NCBI GenBank assembly: GCA_036571765.1
Contig: BROE01000004.1
Coordinates: forward strand, 15,916,526 to 15,980,525
Direction: 5' to 3'
Source of the DNA: Plecoglossus altivelis
Lineage: Eukaryota; Chordata; Actinopteri; Osmeriformes; Plecoglossidae
Length of the DNA stretch: 64,000 nt
Both the position numbers and the translations under genes were made by a program. The number at the start of each line of letters is the position of its first letter. Position 1 is the first letter of the stretch. This document shows, piece after piece, positions 11,946 through 24,260 of the stretch. The notes beneath the pieces were generated by a model. It had not been told where the DNA came from and did not search any database. It saw only the letters and a program-made list of their open reading frames with translations.

Positions 11946-11962
11946 TAATAAACAATTTTATT
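11927..11962. terminator. opposed poly(A) signals of atp6v1d (plus) and pals1 (minus)
   Basis: Plus-strand AATAAA at 11927-11932 and 11947-11952 face a minus-strand AATAAA (TTTATT at 11957-11962). The two convergent genes therefore probably end within, or overlap by, a few tens of nucleotides. Confidence 0.5.
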
Positions 11963-13215
11963 GTCTATACATACACATTGTCCTGCATGGCAGGTATGTA
12001 TTATGAAACTATAAATATATGTATTTATTTTACAGTAAATACATAGTAGTAGATGTGTACTTATTGTACCATAACTGCATAACCCTGGCCACATGCCATC
12101 CAATTTGCACGAGAATGCTACTGTAGATATAACTCCTATGTTATTACAAAGAACTGTTAAGAATCAGTTAAGGTGGATACGTGAAATAGGCTTGTAAAGT
12201 ATACAAGGAATTCAAGTTCAAGTTGCGGGGCAGAGAAATGCTGATCATACATCATCCTCTATTGGAAAATATAACATAAACTCTTAACAGACCATTGTGT
12301 AAAAATCACCAGAAATATTCATAAGTGGTTCCTTTGTTTAATTGATGGTCGTATGAAGCAAACAAACAATGAGTGCCATTCCTCTATGCTGAAACTGTTA
12401 AAAGTATTTTGAGAGGTGACACACAAGTCACTGTACATCATACATTACAGTAAGGCTACTGTACATATTTATAGTCGCAACATTTCTAAACAAAGTCTTG
12501 GGGTCTGATATTTTTAATGTCCAAATATTCTTTAGATAACATACACTAATACTGAATCTGACATAAGTACCTTGCCAACCATTAGTACGTATAAAGGAGA
12601 CAGTGACCTTCTCTTCTCTAACCTAGGACAGTTACATCAAGTCATACTGTATATTGCCAAGCACAAGGTCCTGTCATTGTGTTCTGACAATCAGGCTGAT
12701 GGTTGAAGGAAATAGAATGTTCAGAACCTTCTGACTGAAAAGGGTTTATCAACTGAGAAGTGCTATTCCACTCCATTGGGCTGGTTTGCATATTACACAC
12801 AAACACACCATACCACATTATATGTAATGGTACAGTGCACACCTTTACCCAATCATTTAAACATAAATGACATTTATAAATATCTAGTTAAAATATGATG
12901 AAAATATACTAGTATTGGTTGCTAGTATCGGTGATAAATGCAATTACATAGTTCTGGAAGGGTGAAGTACATTGTTAAAGCCTTCAAAACACCCTTTCAC
13001 CAGAAACATAAATAACAAACTTAAGTCCATCCCTGCAAATGGGGTAAAGATCCTTTTTCCAATAACCTAAGGAGAAGTCGTTCCATGTCTGATAGGTGTT
13101 TAACCTCAACACATCCTTCAGGGGTAAAGGGGTCTACAACCTGAGACAACACAGTCTGTCCATTCCTCCTGTCCTGTCCTCTCACACAGGAGGGGACCTC
13201 TGTAACCTCTGACCT
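11957..13215 (-). other. pals1: 3' UTR of pals1
   Basis: AT-rich non-coding sequence of about 1.26 kb between the pals1 stop and the minus-strand AATAAA at 11962-11957. No convincing exon, RNA gene or repeat was seen in it. An earlier internal poly(A) site is possible. Confidence 0.55.
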
Positions 13216-15745
13216 CTAGCACAGCCAGGAGGAGGGTACCCATTGGGGCTCCGTGTCCAATTTCTCAATCAGCCGTCTCAGGTCGAAGAACGCTGTGTCT
13301 GGATCCACGTTGACGATGGTTCCATCAAACAGGTGTCCAAAGTTCTGTTCCATCTCGCGGGCCTTCTCAATTACTTCCTTCAGCTCATCCGGCTATAGAC
13401 AAAGACACGCACACACAAATGCATGCACAATGAGGCAAGGAGGCATACGGAAGAAGAGGTTAGGGAGACAAGAAAAGTGAGATGCTTGCTAGGATATTAT
13501 TTGTGAATAAGTCTGGAAAGGACTCAATGAGCAATTGGCCTCAAACAAAGCAAGCTGACATCTTCACCTTGTACACAGGATGCTTGTTCATATCCATTTA
13601 GCAGGATGGATTTATTTACCTTTGGGTTTTTGCCTTCTTTGGCCAGCAGGGTGCGTAATCGCTCCTGAGAAGGAGGCGCTATGAAGATAATGTAGGGTTT
13701 GAGGTTGGTGGAGCGCAGTACCCGCAATGACTAAGAAAGGGACAGAGAAAGAGAAAAAAACTTGCATTAAAAATTAGCTTGTTTCTAATGCTTTTCTTTC
13801 CAAAAATACAGTGTACATGTTTTTACAGAGGAAAGAGGAGCAGGTAAGCCCACCCTGGTGTGGAGACACAGCAAACAGATCCGCCCAGAGTTGATGACCT
13901 GACGGACTGAATCGGTGCTGGTCCCATACAGGTTCCGGCTAAACTCCCCAGACTCGATGAACTTCCCTGCCGCCTGGTCCGTCTCAAACACAGACCGGCT
14001 GACAAAGTGGTACTCTCTGCCATTTTTCTCATGGATTCGTGGACTTCGGGTTGTGTCTGTGCAGAGACAGAGAGGTGTGGTCTGTGGCTACATAACGTCT
14101 TCAAACTAGCATGCTACCACAGTCAACATAGGAGGAAGCCCTTGTTTCATTCCCTGTGCCCCAGACAAGGTCTTACGTGGTACAGCCCCAGCAAACCGGT
14201 CTGGTTCAATTGATAGAAGCCTCCGACGGAGCTCATCCTGGCCACTGGTTGGCGGACCAATCAGGGCGATAGGCCGCTTGCGATTGGCCGGCTGATGGTA
14301 GAGCGCCATCTCCTCATAGGTCAGAATATCATCGCCGGAGTGGTCTGAACACAAATGATGGAGCGTGAGAGTAAATCCTAACCTGTGGGTGACTCTTGTG
14401 TGAAGCTGACAGCTCAGCATCTCTAAGTCGGTTAGTCTCCCATCGGGAGGCCTTTTGGTCCTCGCCTGTTTATCTCAGAGCAGCCAACCAGCTAATCTCT
14501 CAAGCAGCACCAAGTTTCGACCAGCTAGTAACACTGAAACACCGTCAACATCTTACAATGTATCGCTCAATAAGACTGACACCCTATTTAGTCTTTAGAG
14601 AGCAGAGAGGATGATGAGGCCTTACCCACGTTCAGGTTGGGGGTGCACATGACTTTCTTTCTCTGTTTCTTGTTTTTCTTCGTGCACCAAAGCTTTCCTT
14701 GAGGGCACAAGAGTAGTAAAGTATTCACACAAATATAGAAATAATATCAACAAAAGTTAATTTAAGTGTCTACTGCAGTGTCTACTAAGTGTTTTTACAT
14801 ATCTGGATTTAATGTTCCTTCCTGAGAAGGAGGCGCTATGAAGATAATGTAGGGTTTGAGGTTGGTGGAGCGCAGTACCCGCACACAAAAATGCAGACAT
14901 ATGCACAGTTGTGCATATGTCTGCATTTTTGTTTGCGGTTGAATACGTATGTACGGGAATGCGTGAGTTCTATAGACTTGATCCAGTCACCTTGGTGTTC
15001 TGGATTTCTGTCCTGTGTGGTTCTCTTCAGGGTCTCTCTGTGCTGTTGGAAGCTCCTGCCTGGCAGTAACACAGGTGAAAGCCGGAGCACATGCTCAATA
15101 AGAAGACGTTGGGCAGAACACATTCCCATATCCCCTCAGATTCATCCAAAATGTTTCCTTTCAACTGGTCAACATTACATTTCTTCTGGTGAAATTAACA
15201 GATATGATCAGAGAATTTATGCAGAGTCATTCATCACATGAACTACAAAGACCATTGAATACCAATAATAACCCTGGCCCTAACTCTATCCTGCTATTTG
15301 TCATCTTGTACGTTTACTGAGCAGGATGACAAAGGTTGACAGTCAAGTTCTGGTACTCTTACATCCAGGTATTGATACAAATCAGATGCTGGTTTTAGAA
15401 TGTCTGTCTCAGCAAGTCTCTGGGCTAGAAATGGATTTGGCTGTTGCTTGTTAACTATTTTTACAGTTTATGTTGAGAAAATGGTACCTGGGATGAGTCC
15501 AGCCAGGGGCTGGTTGTCCTCGTCACCGTCCCGATAGGCCTGCCACCAGCTGGGATCATCCTGGCTGATAACATGGAGGATGTCACCTTTCTGGAAGGAC
15601 AGCCCCAGCTCCCGGCACGGCAGGTACGGGTCATCGGAGGGGTCGTAGTCAAAGAAAGACCTCACATGCATCTGCAGGTGCAGGAGGTGCACAGTCTTGC
15701 AGTCTGACATTGTAGAGCAACATTGTATATGCAAATGTAGAAAAC

Positions 15746-15777
<32 letters not shown>

Positions 15778-15798
15778 GTCTTACATCGTAGAAACTGA

Positions 15799-15832
<34 letters not shown>

Positions 15833-18800
15833 GTGGTAAGCCTTACCACTGTCTGTCTGTGCGGAAGAGGTCTGCTCTGGGAGCTGGGGATGAGCAGGAA
15901 GCTTAGAGTGCCATGCATGGTGGTCTGAGGACAGGAGAGGAGCAGGTCACCACAAACATAGTGACCCGACCCAGAAAGTCTCAAACAAGGATGAAAGGGA
16001 CATGACTTGATAATCCTGAGGTTAGAGGTGTGATCATAAACCATTTTAAAAACTTTATGCACACGTTACAAACAATGTGAGGTCAATTAATCACAACTGC
16101 TAAATAACAGTTTTGGAATGGCTGTATAAGCTATAGATTTTTTACACTGAAATTGATAGCACCAGAACATGACCCTTGATAAACGTAATCCTATCTTCCA
16201 AAACCTTCCATACTTTCATTAAGCCTATTTCAAGTGTCATAGCATTACACATTAAACATACAGCATTTGTTGCAGTTAACCATCCAGAAACATTCACACA
16301 AGTAACCATTAACAATAAACGTAACATTTTCCTACATGCTAATGCAAAAAGTTTGTAAATTCCTTAATATGGTTTAGTAAACATTAGCAAACACTAACCA
16401 CAACATGAAACCGATTTCCAGTGATTAGAGATACCACAGGTTTGTTTTAAGGAGTCATAGGCCGAACGAAAGCCTCTCCTCACCAGTAAGTCGTGGACGT
16501 CGTTGACGTTTTTTCCACGGACGGGAATGCCATTGATCTCCAGAATCTCATCTCCTTCACTGAGGAGGCCGCTCCGCTCGGCAGCCCCTCCCTTGACCAC
16601 CCGGCTCACTATCACACTGTCCATATCATTACGGACCGTGGCTCCCTACACAAACACACACACACACAAGCAGGCATGCACACATACACACAGATGGAAT
16701 TGAGGTTATGTAGGTACCCACAAGACAGGGTCCAAGAGAAATCAAGATAAAGACCGAACATAAAGATCCTCTCGGAACCTATACCTATACACCTCTATAA
16801 ACTATATGAGGGTTTCAGGTATCAAACAATAGACAATAATGTCATATTTTACAAACCTTAATGAACAAAACAACCACGTATGAGTGCAATTAGAAAGTGG
16901 TTGATCTCAGAGCTGTGACTCTCTAAGCGTTGTAGCAGCGTGGTGCTTACCAGGGGCATATCTTGGGCCTTCTCCAGACGCACTAGTTTGACAGTTTCTC
17001 CCAGGTACTGGGTCACGCCCTCCCCAGACTGAGGCTCGATTTCCTGCTCTGCCACGTCATCATGGGCTTGCATCAGTGCCTGGTACAACGCACAAAAAGA
17101 AACACAAAAGATGGAGTGGGCTCCGGATGTGTGTTTTGGAGAGGAAAAGCATCTAAAATGGTGTAGATGGTTTGTAATTTTCATAATGGTCAATTTACAT
17201 TTAAATCATGCTGTAGAAAGGGGGCATTTTGGGTAAATCCATAAAAGAGGGTGTGCAAAAAAAAACTGTGCGAGGGAACACACCTGCATCATGAAACAAC
17301 TGGAATTCTGTCTCAGATGTCACAATTTTGTGTCAACGACTTCATTTTTACTAAACATCTCTTTAACACAACCAGTCAGCAAACTCCTCGCCTTTAAGCC
17401 AGCAATAATACACAGATTACTTCTTCACTTCATTTACTGTGAAAAGCGCTCCCTACTCCACAATTAATAACCGTCCGCCCAAATTAGTCTCTAGATACAG
17501 CAGCAGAAAAGCAGAGGGAGCAGAGATCTGGCTAAGCTTTCACATACACACAATCTGTCTTAATCTTCACTGCATTTAGGAGTCAGGATCTGTCACCATC
17601 AATCATCAAAACACCTTCTGCTTTCTGCGATTGCACTCTGGCTAACTCTACCCCCTGGCTAACTCTACCCCAGGAAATGAGGAGAGGAGGAAAGTGCTTG
17701 GTTTGGGTTCAGATTTACATCAACATACATGGCAGACTCAAAAACGCTGACAGTGCATCTTCAGGGATGTGACACTTAAACCCGCAATACAATGCAAACC
17801 CACAATACCTTAATCTTAACCAATAATACCTTAACCCTAACATTAACCACATTTAAAATTTGGATCTTGGATGGATCTTTTATGTGAGTAGGGTTTGGAA
17901 CCCGCAATGTGAAGTGCACACGGCACTTACAGGAATAACACCTTGAGAACCTCTAATCGCATCCAACCTGTTTACCCACCTCCCAGTGCTGGCTTGTGGG
18001 GTTGCTTACCTGAGCACAGGGGAGGTCACAGGGGTCAGGGACATGGAACGTGAAAGCACCCGCAGAGATTAAGCCTGCCATCAATCACCGCTAACATTTC
18101 CCCTGGCTGCTGCTGTAATAGGATACGATAGATGATAGGGTTAACTGGATCGGAGAAGGCTAATGTTCAGAACGTCACATGGGATCGTGACGTTGATCCC
18201 TGGGGCCAAAGGGGCCTGTCTGGTCTGCCCTTATCAGTGATGTTCCAATGGTAAATGACAGGATGGGAAATAAACTTGTCACAACTTCCTGCCAATACTG
18301 CTAGATTACCCCTGAGTCTGGTCACATCCAAGAGTAATGAATTTGGACAGAAAATAATTGTTCTTATAATTCTGGTATAATTCAGACAGTTATGGCTACT
18401 GTTATAATGCAGAACATAATTCACAAGTGAATACTCTCTTGTCTCAAAGGCACTGGGAATTGGCACTTAAAATGTAGTAGTTACGTTGTGCAAACTTCTG
18501 CCTTATCCCCTAAAACAGACAGTTGACTAATTGGGTCAGTCTCTTCTCTTATAACTGGCTGATGGGAGGCCAGCTATGGCTAATTGTTCTGACTGTGGAA
18601 GAGATCAAAGTGGTCTTGTGTTTCAGGTGGCTGAGAGCTGGTGTTTAGGCCAGCTACAGGCCAGCTACCTGGAGATGAGGAGTGGTGAGCAGAACCCTGA
18701 GCTCCTGGCCCTCTTCCTCATGGCTCGACTGCAGGATGCTCTGTACCTGAGGTTTGAGAGGAAGAGGGAGATGAGAAAGCGGGGAAGCATTAAAACATAG

Positions 18801-21800
18801 GATTTTTTAAACAATCAAGTGCAGCAGGCAGCATATAGGAGTAGAAAGGTGAAAGAAAGGTGAGACCAGGTAGGTGGAGAAGAAGAGGAAGTGTGTAATG
18901 GAAGGACAGGAAGAGAGATAAGGGACCAGACATGAAATGACGTATAGAGGAAGTGTTAAGGTAGCAGGTATAACTGGGAGTGGGAGAAAGAGAAATGGGT
19001 GGGAAAGGGTTTCTGTTGAGGAATACTGTGAGAAGTATAATAAAACAGTCACACAAAAGGTAATTGAGAAGACAGATGAATAACTTAGAAACAGACTTTT
19101 GGAAGGCTAATATTATACATAAAACTCAACAGCATCAATGTTTGTGGCACATATAGGTATTACAAAATAAAAATCTCACAAATTCTATTCCCAAAGTATT
19201 AGCCACAACATGTTAGCATGCTCTGAAGTTTCCACATGTACTTGTAACGACACTTACATTTATTTAGGCAAAACCTACCAGGAACCTATAGACTACATAA
19301 TATGTGATCCTGTTACTATAAATCACATTTAACTGTACAATGTAAATCTTTAAAACCTTATCAACCGACAAATATACTGATAATATTGTGTCACTTTACA
19401 ATGAACAAGCAATAAGATACATCAGGGTGAAAAGGGCCTAAATATCAGATGAGCTTCACAGAAAATGGCCACACCAAAAAAGACATACAAACATACTGTA
19501 CTAGTATAAGTGTAAACATGAGTATAAGTGCATTCAGCCATGCAAGAATACGCACACGCACACACACGCACACGCACACGCACACAGTTTGCTCTCTATT
19601 ATGTCTCAGTTGGGTTTCCACATTCCAGACAGATTCTCAGTCAGACTTTTACACACACTGGTTGTTGAGTCAAAAGAAGAACAATAGATTTGTGTGAGAG
19701 GTATTCTATTCACAACAGGTAGTGATGATCAAATCAAATGTGAATAAATCAGAAGCGAGTCTCTTCTTTCCTCTCCTTCTCTGCTGATCTGTCTATCTCT
19801 CCCCTTGTCCTTCTTTCACTCTCACTTTTATTCTCGCCCTCCTTTTCCCGCCACGTCCAATTTCTTTGTCATTTGTTATAGTGAAGCTCATCCATCACTT
19901 ATTAAAATAGTCTGTAACAAGGTGGCATCCACCCCCTGCTTGCCTCTCTCTGCCCCCACCTTCCTGCCTCTCTCTGCCCCTCTACCTTCCTGCCTCTCGC
20001 AGCTTCCACCTTCCAGCCTCTCCTTATCTTTACCTTCCTGCCTCTTTCTGACCCACCTTCCTGCCTCTCCTTATCTTTACCTTCCTGCCTCTTTCTGACC
20101 CACCTTCCTGCCTCTTGCAGCTTCCACCTTCGAGCCTCTCCTTATATTTACCTTCCTGCCTCTTTCTGACCCACCTTTCTGCCTCTCCCTGCTTCCACCA
20201 TCCTGCTTTTCCTTGTCTCCACCTTCCTGCCTCTTTCTGACTCCACAATTCTGCCTCTAGCTGCCTCCACCATCCTGCCTCTCCCTGTCTTCCACCTTCC
20301 TGCCTCTCCCTACCCCCACCTTTCATGCTGTCCTAATCCGCTACAGATTCTTTTTCTGACCCATTGGGTCCCGCCTCCTTCCTGTAACTTGCTGCCCCGC
20401 CATACTGTGCCCCAACCAACCCTGCCAAACCACCAGGGGGTTGCTGGGAGATTATCTTGCCGAAGGCCAATCCCTGAAGCCCACAGCACAGCCACTTAGT
20501 TCAGACACTGCGGCTCAAACTATTACGCTTCGTTAAGCGTTTCGGGAGCTGTGTCTGTGGGGTGGGAGGGGGGATGGGGGGTCTACTCAGAGAGAGCATG
20601 TATACAACTCATTGCCTGCTTGTTTCTCTCCTTCTCTCTCTCTCTGAACACAACAAGAATGACATGAAAGCATCAGGGACTATGAATGGTCTATGTGTGG
20701 ACTATGACTATGCCTCAATTTACATTTGACGCCAATGTCTGGCTACTGTGACCATCTCCCGGATTGTACTAGTTTATCTTGAGCTGAACCCATGCCTGTC
20801 CTTTATTAATTTTCTGCCACATACTTAATCTGGCCCTCTTGTCCTCCTCCCTGCCATGCTAGCCTACCTCCTGGCAGAGGTTGCGTGCCTGAGCAGTGAG
20901 TGGTGAGGGCGGGCTGCCATGGCTCATCTGCTGGGCCACGGCTGCATGGATACTGAAGGCATTCTGGAAGTCATCCTGCTGGAGCAGCTGCAGCACCAGC
21001 TCCACGTCCTCTTGGCTCTGGGCATCACTCAGGCAGCTCTGCACACGGCGCAACGCCCCCACCAGCTCCTCCAGCTCTGGGGAGGGGGCAGGAAAGAGGG
21101 AAGTGTTGGATAGAAAATAGGGGATTGTTGGATAGAGAGGGATCATGAGAAGAACAGCAGGAGCATGAGAGAAAGAGCATGTGAGAAAGGCTAGGAGGCT
21201 AAAAGAGGCTAACCCTGACCCTAACCCTGACCCCAACCTAACGCAATGAGATTGCACTGTTACATAGATCAGTCCATTGTTATAGAACAGCATTGAGATA
21301 AAGCAATCAGTGGTGTGTTTACATCGCCAGGTTTGGAGATTAATGGATGGATAAACAGTTAAATAAACAACTGATTACAAGAGCTTACCTGATAGATAAT
21401 GCAATCTGGAGAATGATCTCCATAGGGGGATGCAGCAATAAGATACTGTGTACACGCATGTGCATGTTGATAGATGTGTGTATGTGTGTGGGACAACAAA
21501 GACAAGACGGCTCATAATATACATTTTTCACTGCAGAAGATAACTAATACTTTTCAGGCAAATAATGAATGGCTTCTTTTCACTTCAATATCCATACATA
21601 AGTGATTTATAACCAACTCTGAACAATAGAACAGCAATCCACCGTAGGTACAACAGTTGCAAGTGAAACTTGAAAAAAAAGTCTTTGGCTTCTAAAGATG
21701 CGGTAACATAGATTTTTAAAATGACCCATTAATTTGTCTTTACCAACGTTTAGACAAACTTCCTAAATATATGGGGCATGAATCATTTCTTTCTTTAGCT

Positions 21801-22307
21801 CTCCCCTCCTCCGCCAGTAACCTCTGCTTGGCCCCCTTCCCCAGCCATTGTCTCGGCTCTTTTGTTTCACAGAACTGCAGTGAAATTTCCCCAAGCCCCT
21901 ATTCTTCCATGTTAAAAGTCCTCTCTTGCTCCTGCTCCCTCTCCCCAGCCCCCCTCCTCCTTGTGACTCTGCTCACCAGCAGCTCCATCCCTCGGGGCTG
22001 GAGGCTTCTCTGGCCCTTCGAAGGTGGGGTTGTCGATTCCCACCTTGGGGCTCTGAGACAGCTTCTTCAGCCTCAGTGATGCGTTGGGGTTGATCATGTG
22101 CTTCCCCTTCATGTCCTCCTCCCTCCTCTTCCTCAGCTCCTCCTGGTAGTGCTGGATCCGCTCCATCTGGGCTCCGCAGCGGGATGGTGTGGTGCTGCTC
22201 CCCAGCTCCCCGGGGCAGTCCACCGCCCGCTCCCTGAGAGGCCTCACCAGGCATGGCCCAGGTACTGGCTCGGGCTCCTCTATCACGTAGCCGTTCATGT
22301 GGGACAT
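13216..22307 (-). CDS. pals1: protein associated with LIN7 1 (PALS1, MPP5), MAGUK polarity scaffold
   Basis: PALS1 links Crumbs, PATJ and LIN7 at apical junctions of epithelia. Minus-strand coding exons: 21977-22307, 20868-21076, 18669-18746, 16951-17079, 16484-16645, 15847-15924, 15488-15671, 14991-15059, 14626-14697, 14177-14344, 13854-14056, 13620-13730, 13216-13392. They total 1971 nt, or 656 residues. The N-terminus has AVDCPGELG, in the conserved Par6-binding region. L27N/L27C (about 112-215) has SQSQEDVELVLQLLQQDDFQ; PDZ (about 238-318) has VKGGAAERSGLLSEGDEILE; SH3 (about 330-395) has FFDYDPSDDPYLPCRELGLS; the catalytically degenerate GK domain (about 462-640) has KRPIALIGPPTSGQDELRRR and REYHFVSR; it ends EPQWVPSSWLC. 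The start is the ATG of MSHMNGYVIEEPE. It is a little shorter than human (675) between the N-terminal region and L27N. Teleosts can carry two pals1 copies; which one this is was not resolved. Confidence 0.98.
14820..14883 (-). repeat. exact 64-bp copy of part of a pals1 GK exon, inside a pals1 intron
   Basis: Positions 14820-14883 are identical, base for base and in the same orientation, to 13663-13726 in exon 13620-13730. The copy lies in the 293-nt intron between exons 14626-14697 and 14991-15059, about 1.16 kb upstream in the transcript. On the minus strand it could be read as VLRSTNLKPYIIFIAPPSQE, but it has no acceptor or donor of its own, so it should be spliced out. Complete identity suggests a recent event or an assembly artefact. 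Confidence 0.9.
14879..14938. repeat. near-perfect palindrome, 29-bp arms, 2-nt loop
   Basis: Arms 14879-14907 and 14910-14938 are reverse complements except at one pair (14884/14933); the loop is GT (14908-14909). The inner 23 bp per arm are perfect. The outer CCGCA of the left arm is also the end of the copied exon fragment, so the two structures share a breakpoint. It is predicted to form a stable hairpin in DNA or pre-mRNA. Confidence 0.9.
15747..15831. repeat. (CA)n microsatellite, two blocks
   Basis: Two CA runs separated by about 25 nt of unique sequence, in the short pals1 intron before the SH3 exon. The transcript reads GU repeats here. Confidence 0.9.
17080..18668 (-). other. pals1: pals1 intron
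   Basis: 1.6 kb between the L27C exon and the exon starting ALMQAHDDVAEQE. It holds a small direct repeat (ctggctaactctacccc twice, about 17638-17672). No further exon is supported. Confidence 0.7.
18747..20867 (-). other. pals1: pals1 intron with CA repeat and C/T-rich minisatellite
   Basis: 2.1 kb between the two L27 exons. It contains a short CA/CG-interrupted run near 19552-19586 and the C/T-rich tandem array described separately. No coding sequence was recognised. Confidence 0.7.
19938..20332. repeat. C/T-rich minisatellite
   Basis: Imperfect tandem units built on ttccacctt and cctgcctctccct, with a higher-order period of about 56-58 nt visible at 20035-20170 (ttaccttcctgcctctttct repeated). 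It spans roughly 400 bp of strand-asymmetric pyrimidine sequence. Confidence 0.8.
21077..21976 (-). other. pals1: pals1 intron
   Basis: 900 nt between the first coding exon and the first L27 exon. It includes a short telomere-like accctgaccctaaccctgac near 21212. No exon was seen. Confidence 0.7.
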
Positions 22308-22343
22308 GATTGTCCCTGCTCACAGGGATGCTGCTGTTGAGAC
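22308..22343 (-). other. pals1: 5' UTR part of the pals1 start exon
   Basis: On the minus strand, cttcctag (acceptor) precedes 36 nt of leader and then the ATG at 22307. The leader therefore continues in an upstream non-coding exon. Confidence 0.6.
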
Positions 22344-24004
22344 CTAGGAAGGGCAAGAGCAGACACTCCTTACACCAAGGGCCATGTCACTACAATTCTT
22401 GAGTTCTTCTCTTCAGTAGGTGAGCTTTCCTGTAACACATTGACAGGCTTAAGAGTGCAACCTAATATGGGCTACCTGTTATCCAGCTTTTACTAGTACA
22501 CTGAGCTATTTAGCTTTACAGAGATTTAAAAAAGATCTTATTGTAGCAATTAGGACCATTCACACCCTAACCTCTGATACGATCTTTCCTCCATTTCCCC
22601 CTTGCTGCCTCCAGGGCAGCTGACATCAGTCAAACAGCTAATCTAATTCCTAACATGGCACCCTCATTGGCCTTCCTCACCTATAAGATGTTCAATTCAA
22701 CCACAGCCACACTGGTGCCGGTGTGAATCTGTTCCAGGACGGCCACAGAACAGGAGCTTGGACAAATACTTTGCCCGAATTCACCTCTTATGCAACCTTG
22801 GCTGCTATGCTGTTTGTAGACAGACAGGACTATACCGTTCCCTTGGACTCAAACCACTAGGCAACCTGGTCTGCTATTGGCTGTGGATTAAATTCTATTT
22901 TAAGTACGCAAACAGTATTAATCTGGATTAGCAACTTTGGTAGTATTACTATTAGATCACTCTTTCACATAATTCAAATTCATTGTGTTTTGTTTTGTTT
23001 TAGAGGGACCAGCGTTTCAAAATAAGTGCAAAAAAAGATGGCTGCATGAAAGGACACAATCACTTAGTGAAAATAAGACTTTCAGTGACATGATATGGAC
23101 AAAGTTGGAACCAGTTAGCCGTTTCGGCATCTTAATCTTGACCCACAAACATTCAAGGTGGAGAAAATGATTTGCATGTGCAAGTTAGGCACTAGAGTAT
23201 TTTTTCCTGTCCAGAATCTAAGACATCCTAAGTCGTCTGGGCATGCAGGTGCTCAATGCTCAACAGAAAATCAAGACTGAGGACATGTCATTATCAGTGC
23301 TCTGGCACAGCCTATGACAGGCACCCGCGAGGGTCCTGTCAGAGTCAGCCACACTTACCACCACCCCCTCAGCATGCCAGCTAATCATGTTCTGGCAGCT
23401 CTACTCTCTCCCCCCACCCCTCCCCTTTCTGGACGTTTAGCTCTGAGTTGTGGGGCCGACAAACACTAAAAGCGGCCACCATGACCATCTGCTCCTGTGG
23501 GTTTAATTAAGCATGGAATCTCCTGCTCTTCTCTGTGTCAACAGCATGAGAGAGGACAATCTGGTAGCTGGCGACTGTCCTCCACATAGCTCCATGGCAA
23601 GGCAACAGGTTTATCGGTTTACTACATTTATGAGAATCACATGAGAAAAATGTAATATACAATCATTAAATTAAATCTGGCCTGTTACAATACAGTATGT
23701 TCACTGACATCATGATCATCTACCCTTTGATGTCATCTGACTACAATGACTAATTCAGTAAAGAGAAGGATTTGGGTTGTAAATAATTCCCCAGAACCTG
23801 GAAGGGTTTAGAGCAGTATAAAAAATTATGTCAATTACTGTAATAAGTAGGCTTTCTTTTTTCAATTGCAATTCAGCATGTATTCGTTGTATCTGATAAA
23901 TTCGGCGATTCCAGTCTGCGTAGGCTTTCCTACTTTCTCAATTTCAATGATCTACGAGTAAGGTCGTCCTTTACATTTGTTCACACTTTGACGACAAAAC
24001 TCAC
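22344..24004 (-). other. pals1: 5' intron of pals1
   Basis: About 1.7 kb without recognisable coding sequence or named repeats, lying between the start exon and the probable non-coding first exon. Confidence 0.5.
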
Positions 24005-24260
24005 CGATCCCGATCAAGCGACTGACTTATGTAAAAGTAAAATCCTCATTGTCCTTTCCGACTTCAGTGTAACAATCGCACCAAACATTTCTTATTCGCG
24101 TACCGTCTTCATTCTTGCTTTTCCCAAGACCGCTCTTACTACTTAGCTCTTGGAAGTCGAGACACTTCAAGACTGTGCTCCAACTGCGCATGGTGTTTGA
24201 ACCATCTCCCAGGCAACTCCACAGCGCTATTCAGTTGACGGTCAGCCTGGGTTAATTGCC
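24005..24260 (-). promoter_or_regulatory. pals1: candidate first exon and promoter of pals1
   Basis: The stretch has more CpG than its surroundings (CGATCCCGATC, ATTCGCGTACCGTC, TGCGCA). A minus-strand donor GGATCG|gtgagt sits at 24005. It lies upstream of pals1 and downstream of the gphn 3' end, where a pals1 start is expected. The transcription start itself is not visible. Confidence 0.4.

Noticed and set aside
17995..18060. Candidate extra pals1 exon ending CTGTGCTCAG|gtaagc on the minus strand
   Set aside because: An open frame exists but the peptide is unlike PALS1, and the L27C exon at 18669-18746 already joins in phase to 16951-17079.
18576..18800. Plus-strand 74-residue frame starting MANCSDCGRDQ
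   Set aside because: Its conserved-looking part is the antisense of the L27C exon of pals1 (18669-18746), which is phase-matched to its neighbours.
21210..21242. Telomere-like accctgaccctaaccctgac repeat (also gggttagggttag at 36136)
   Set aside because: Only two to three imperfect units; too short to be an interstitial telomere block.
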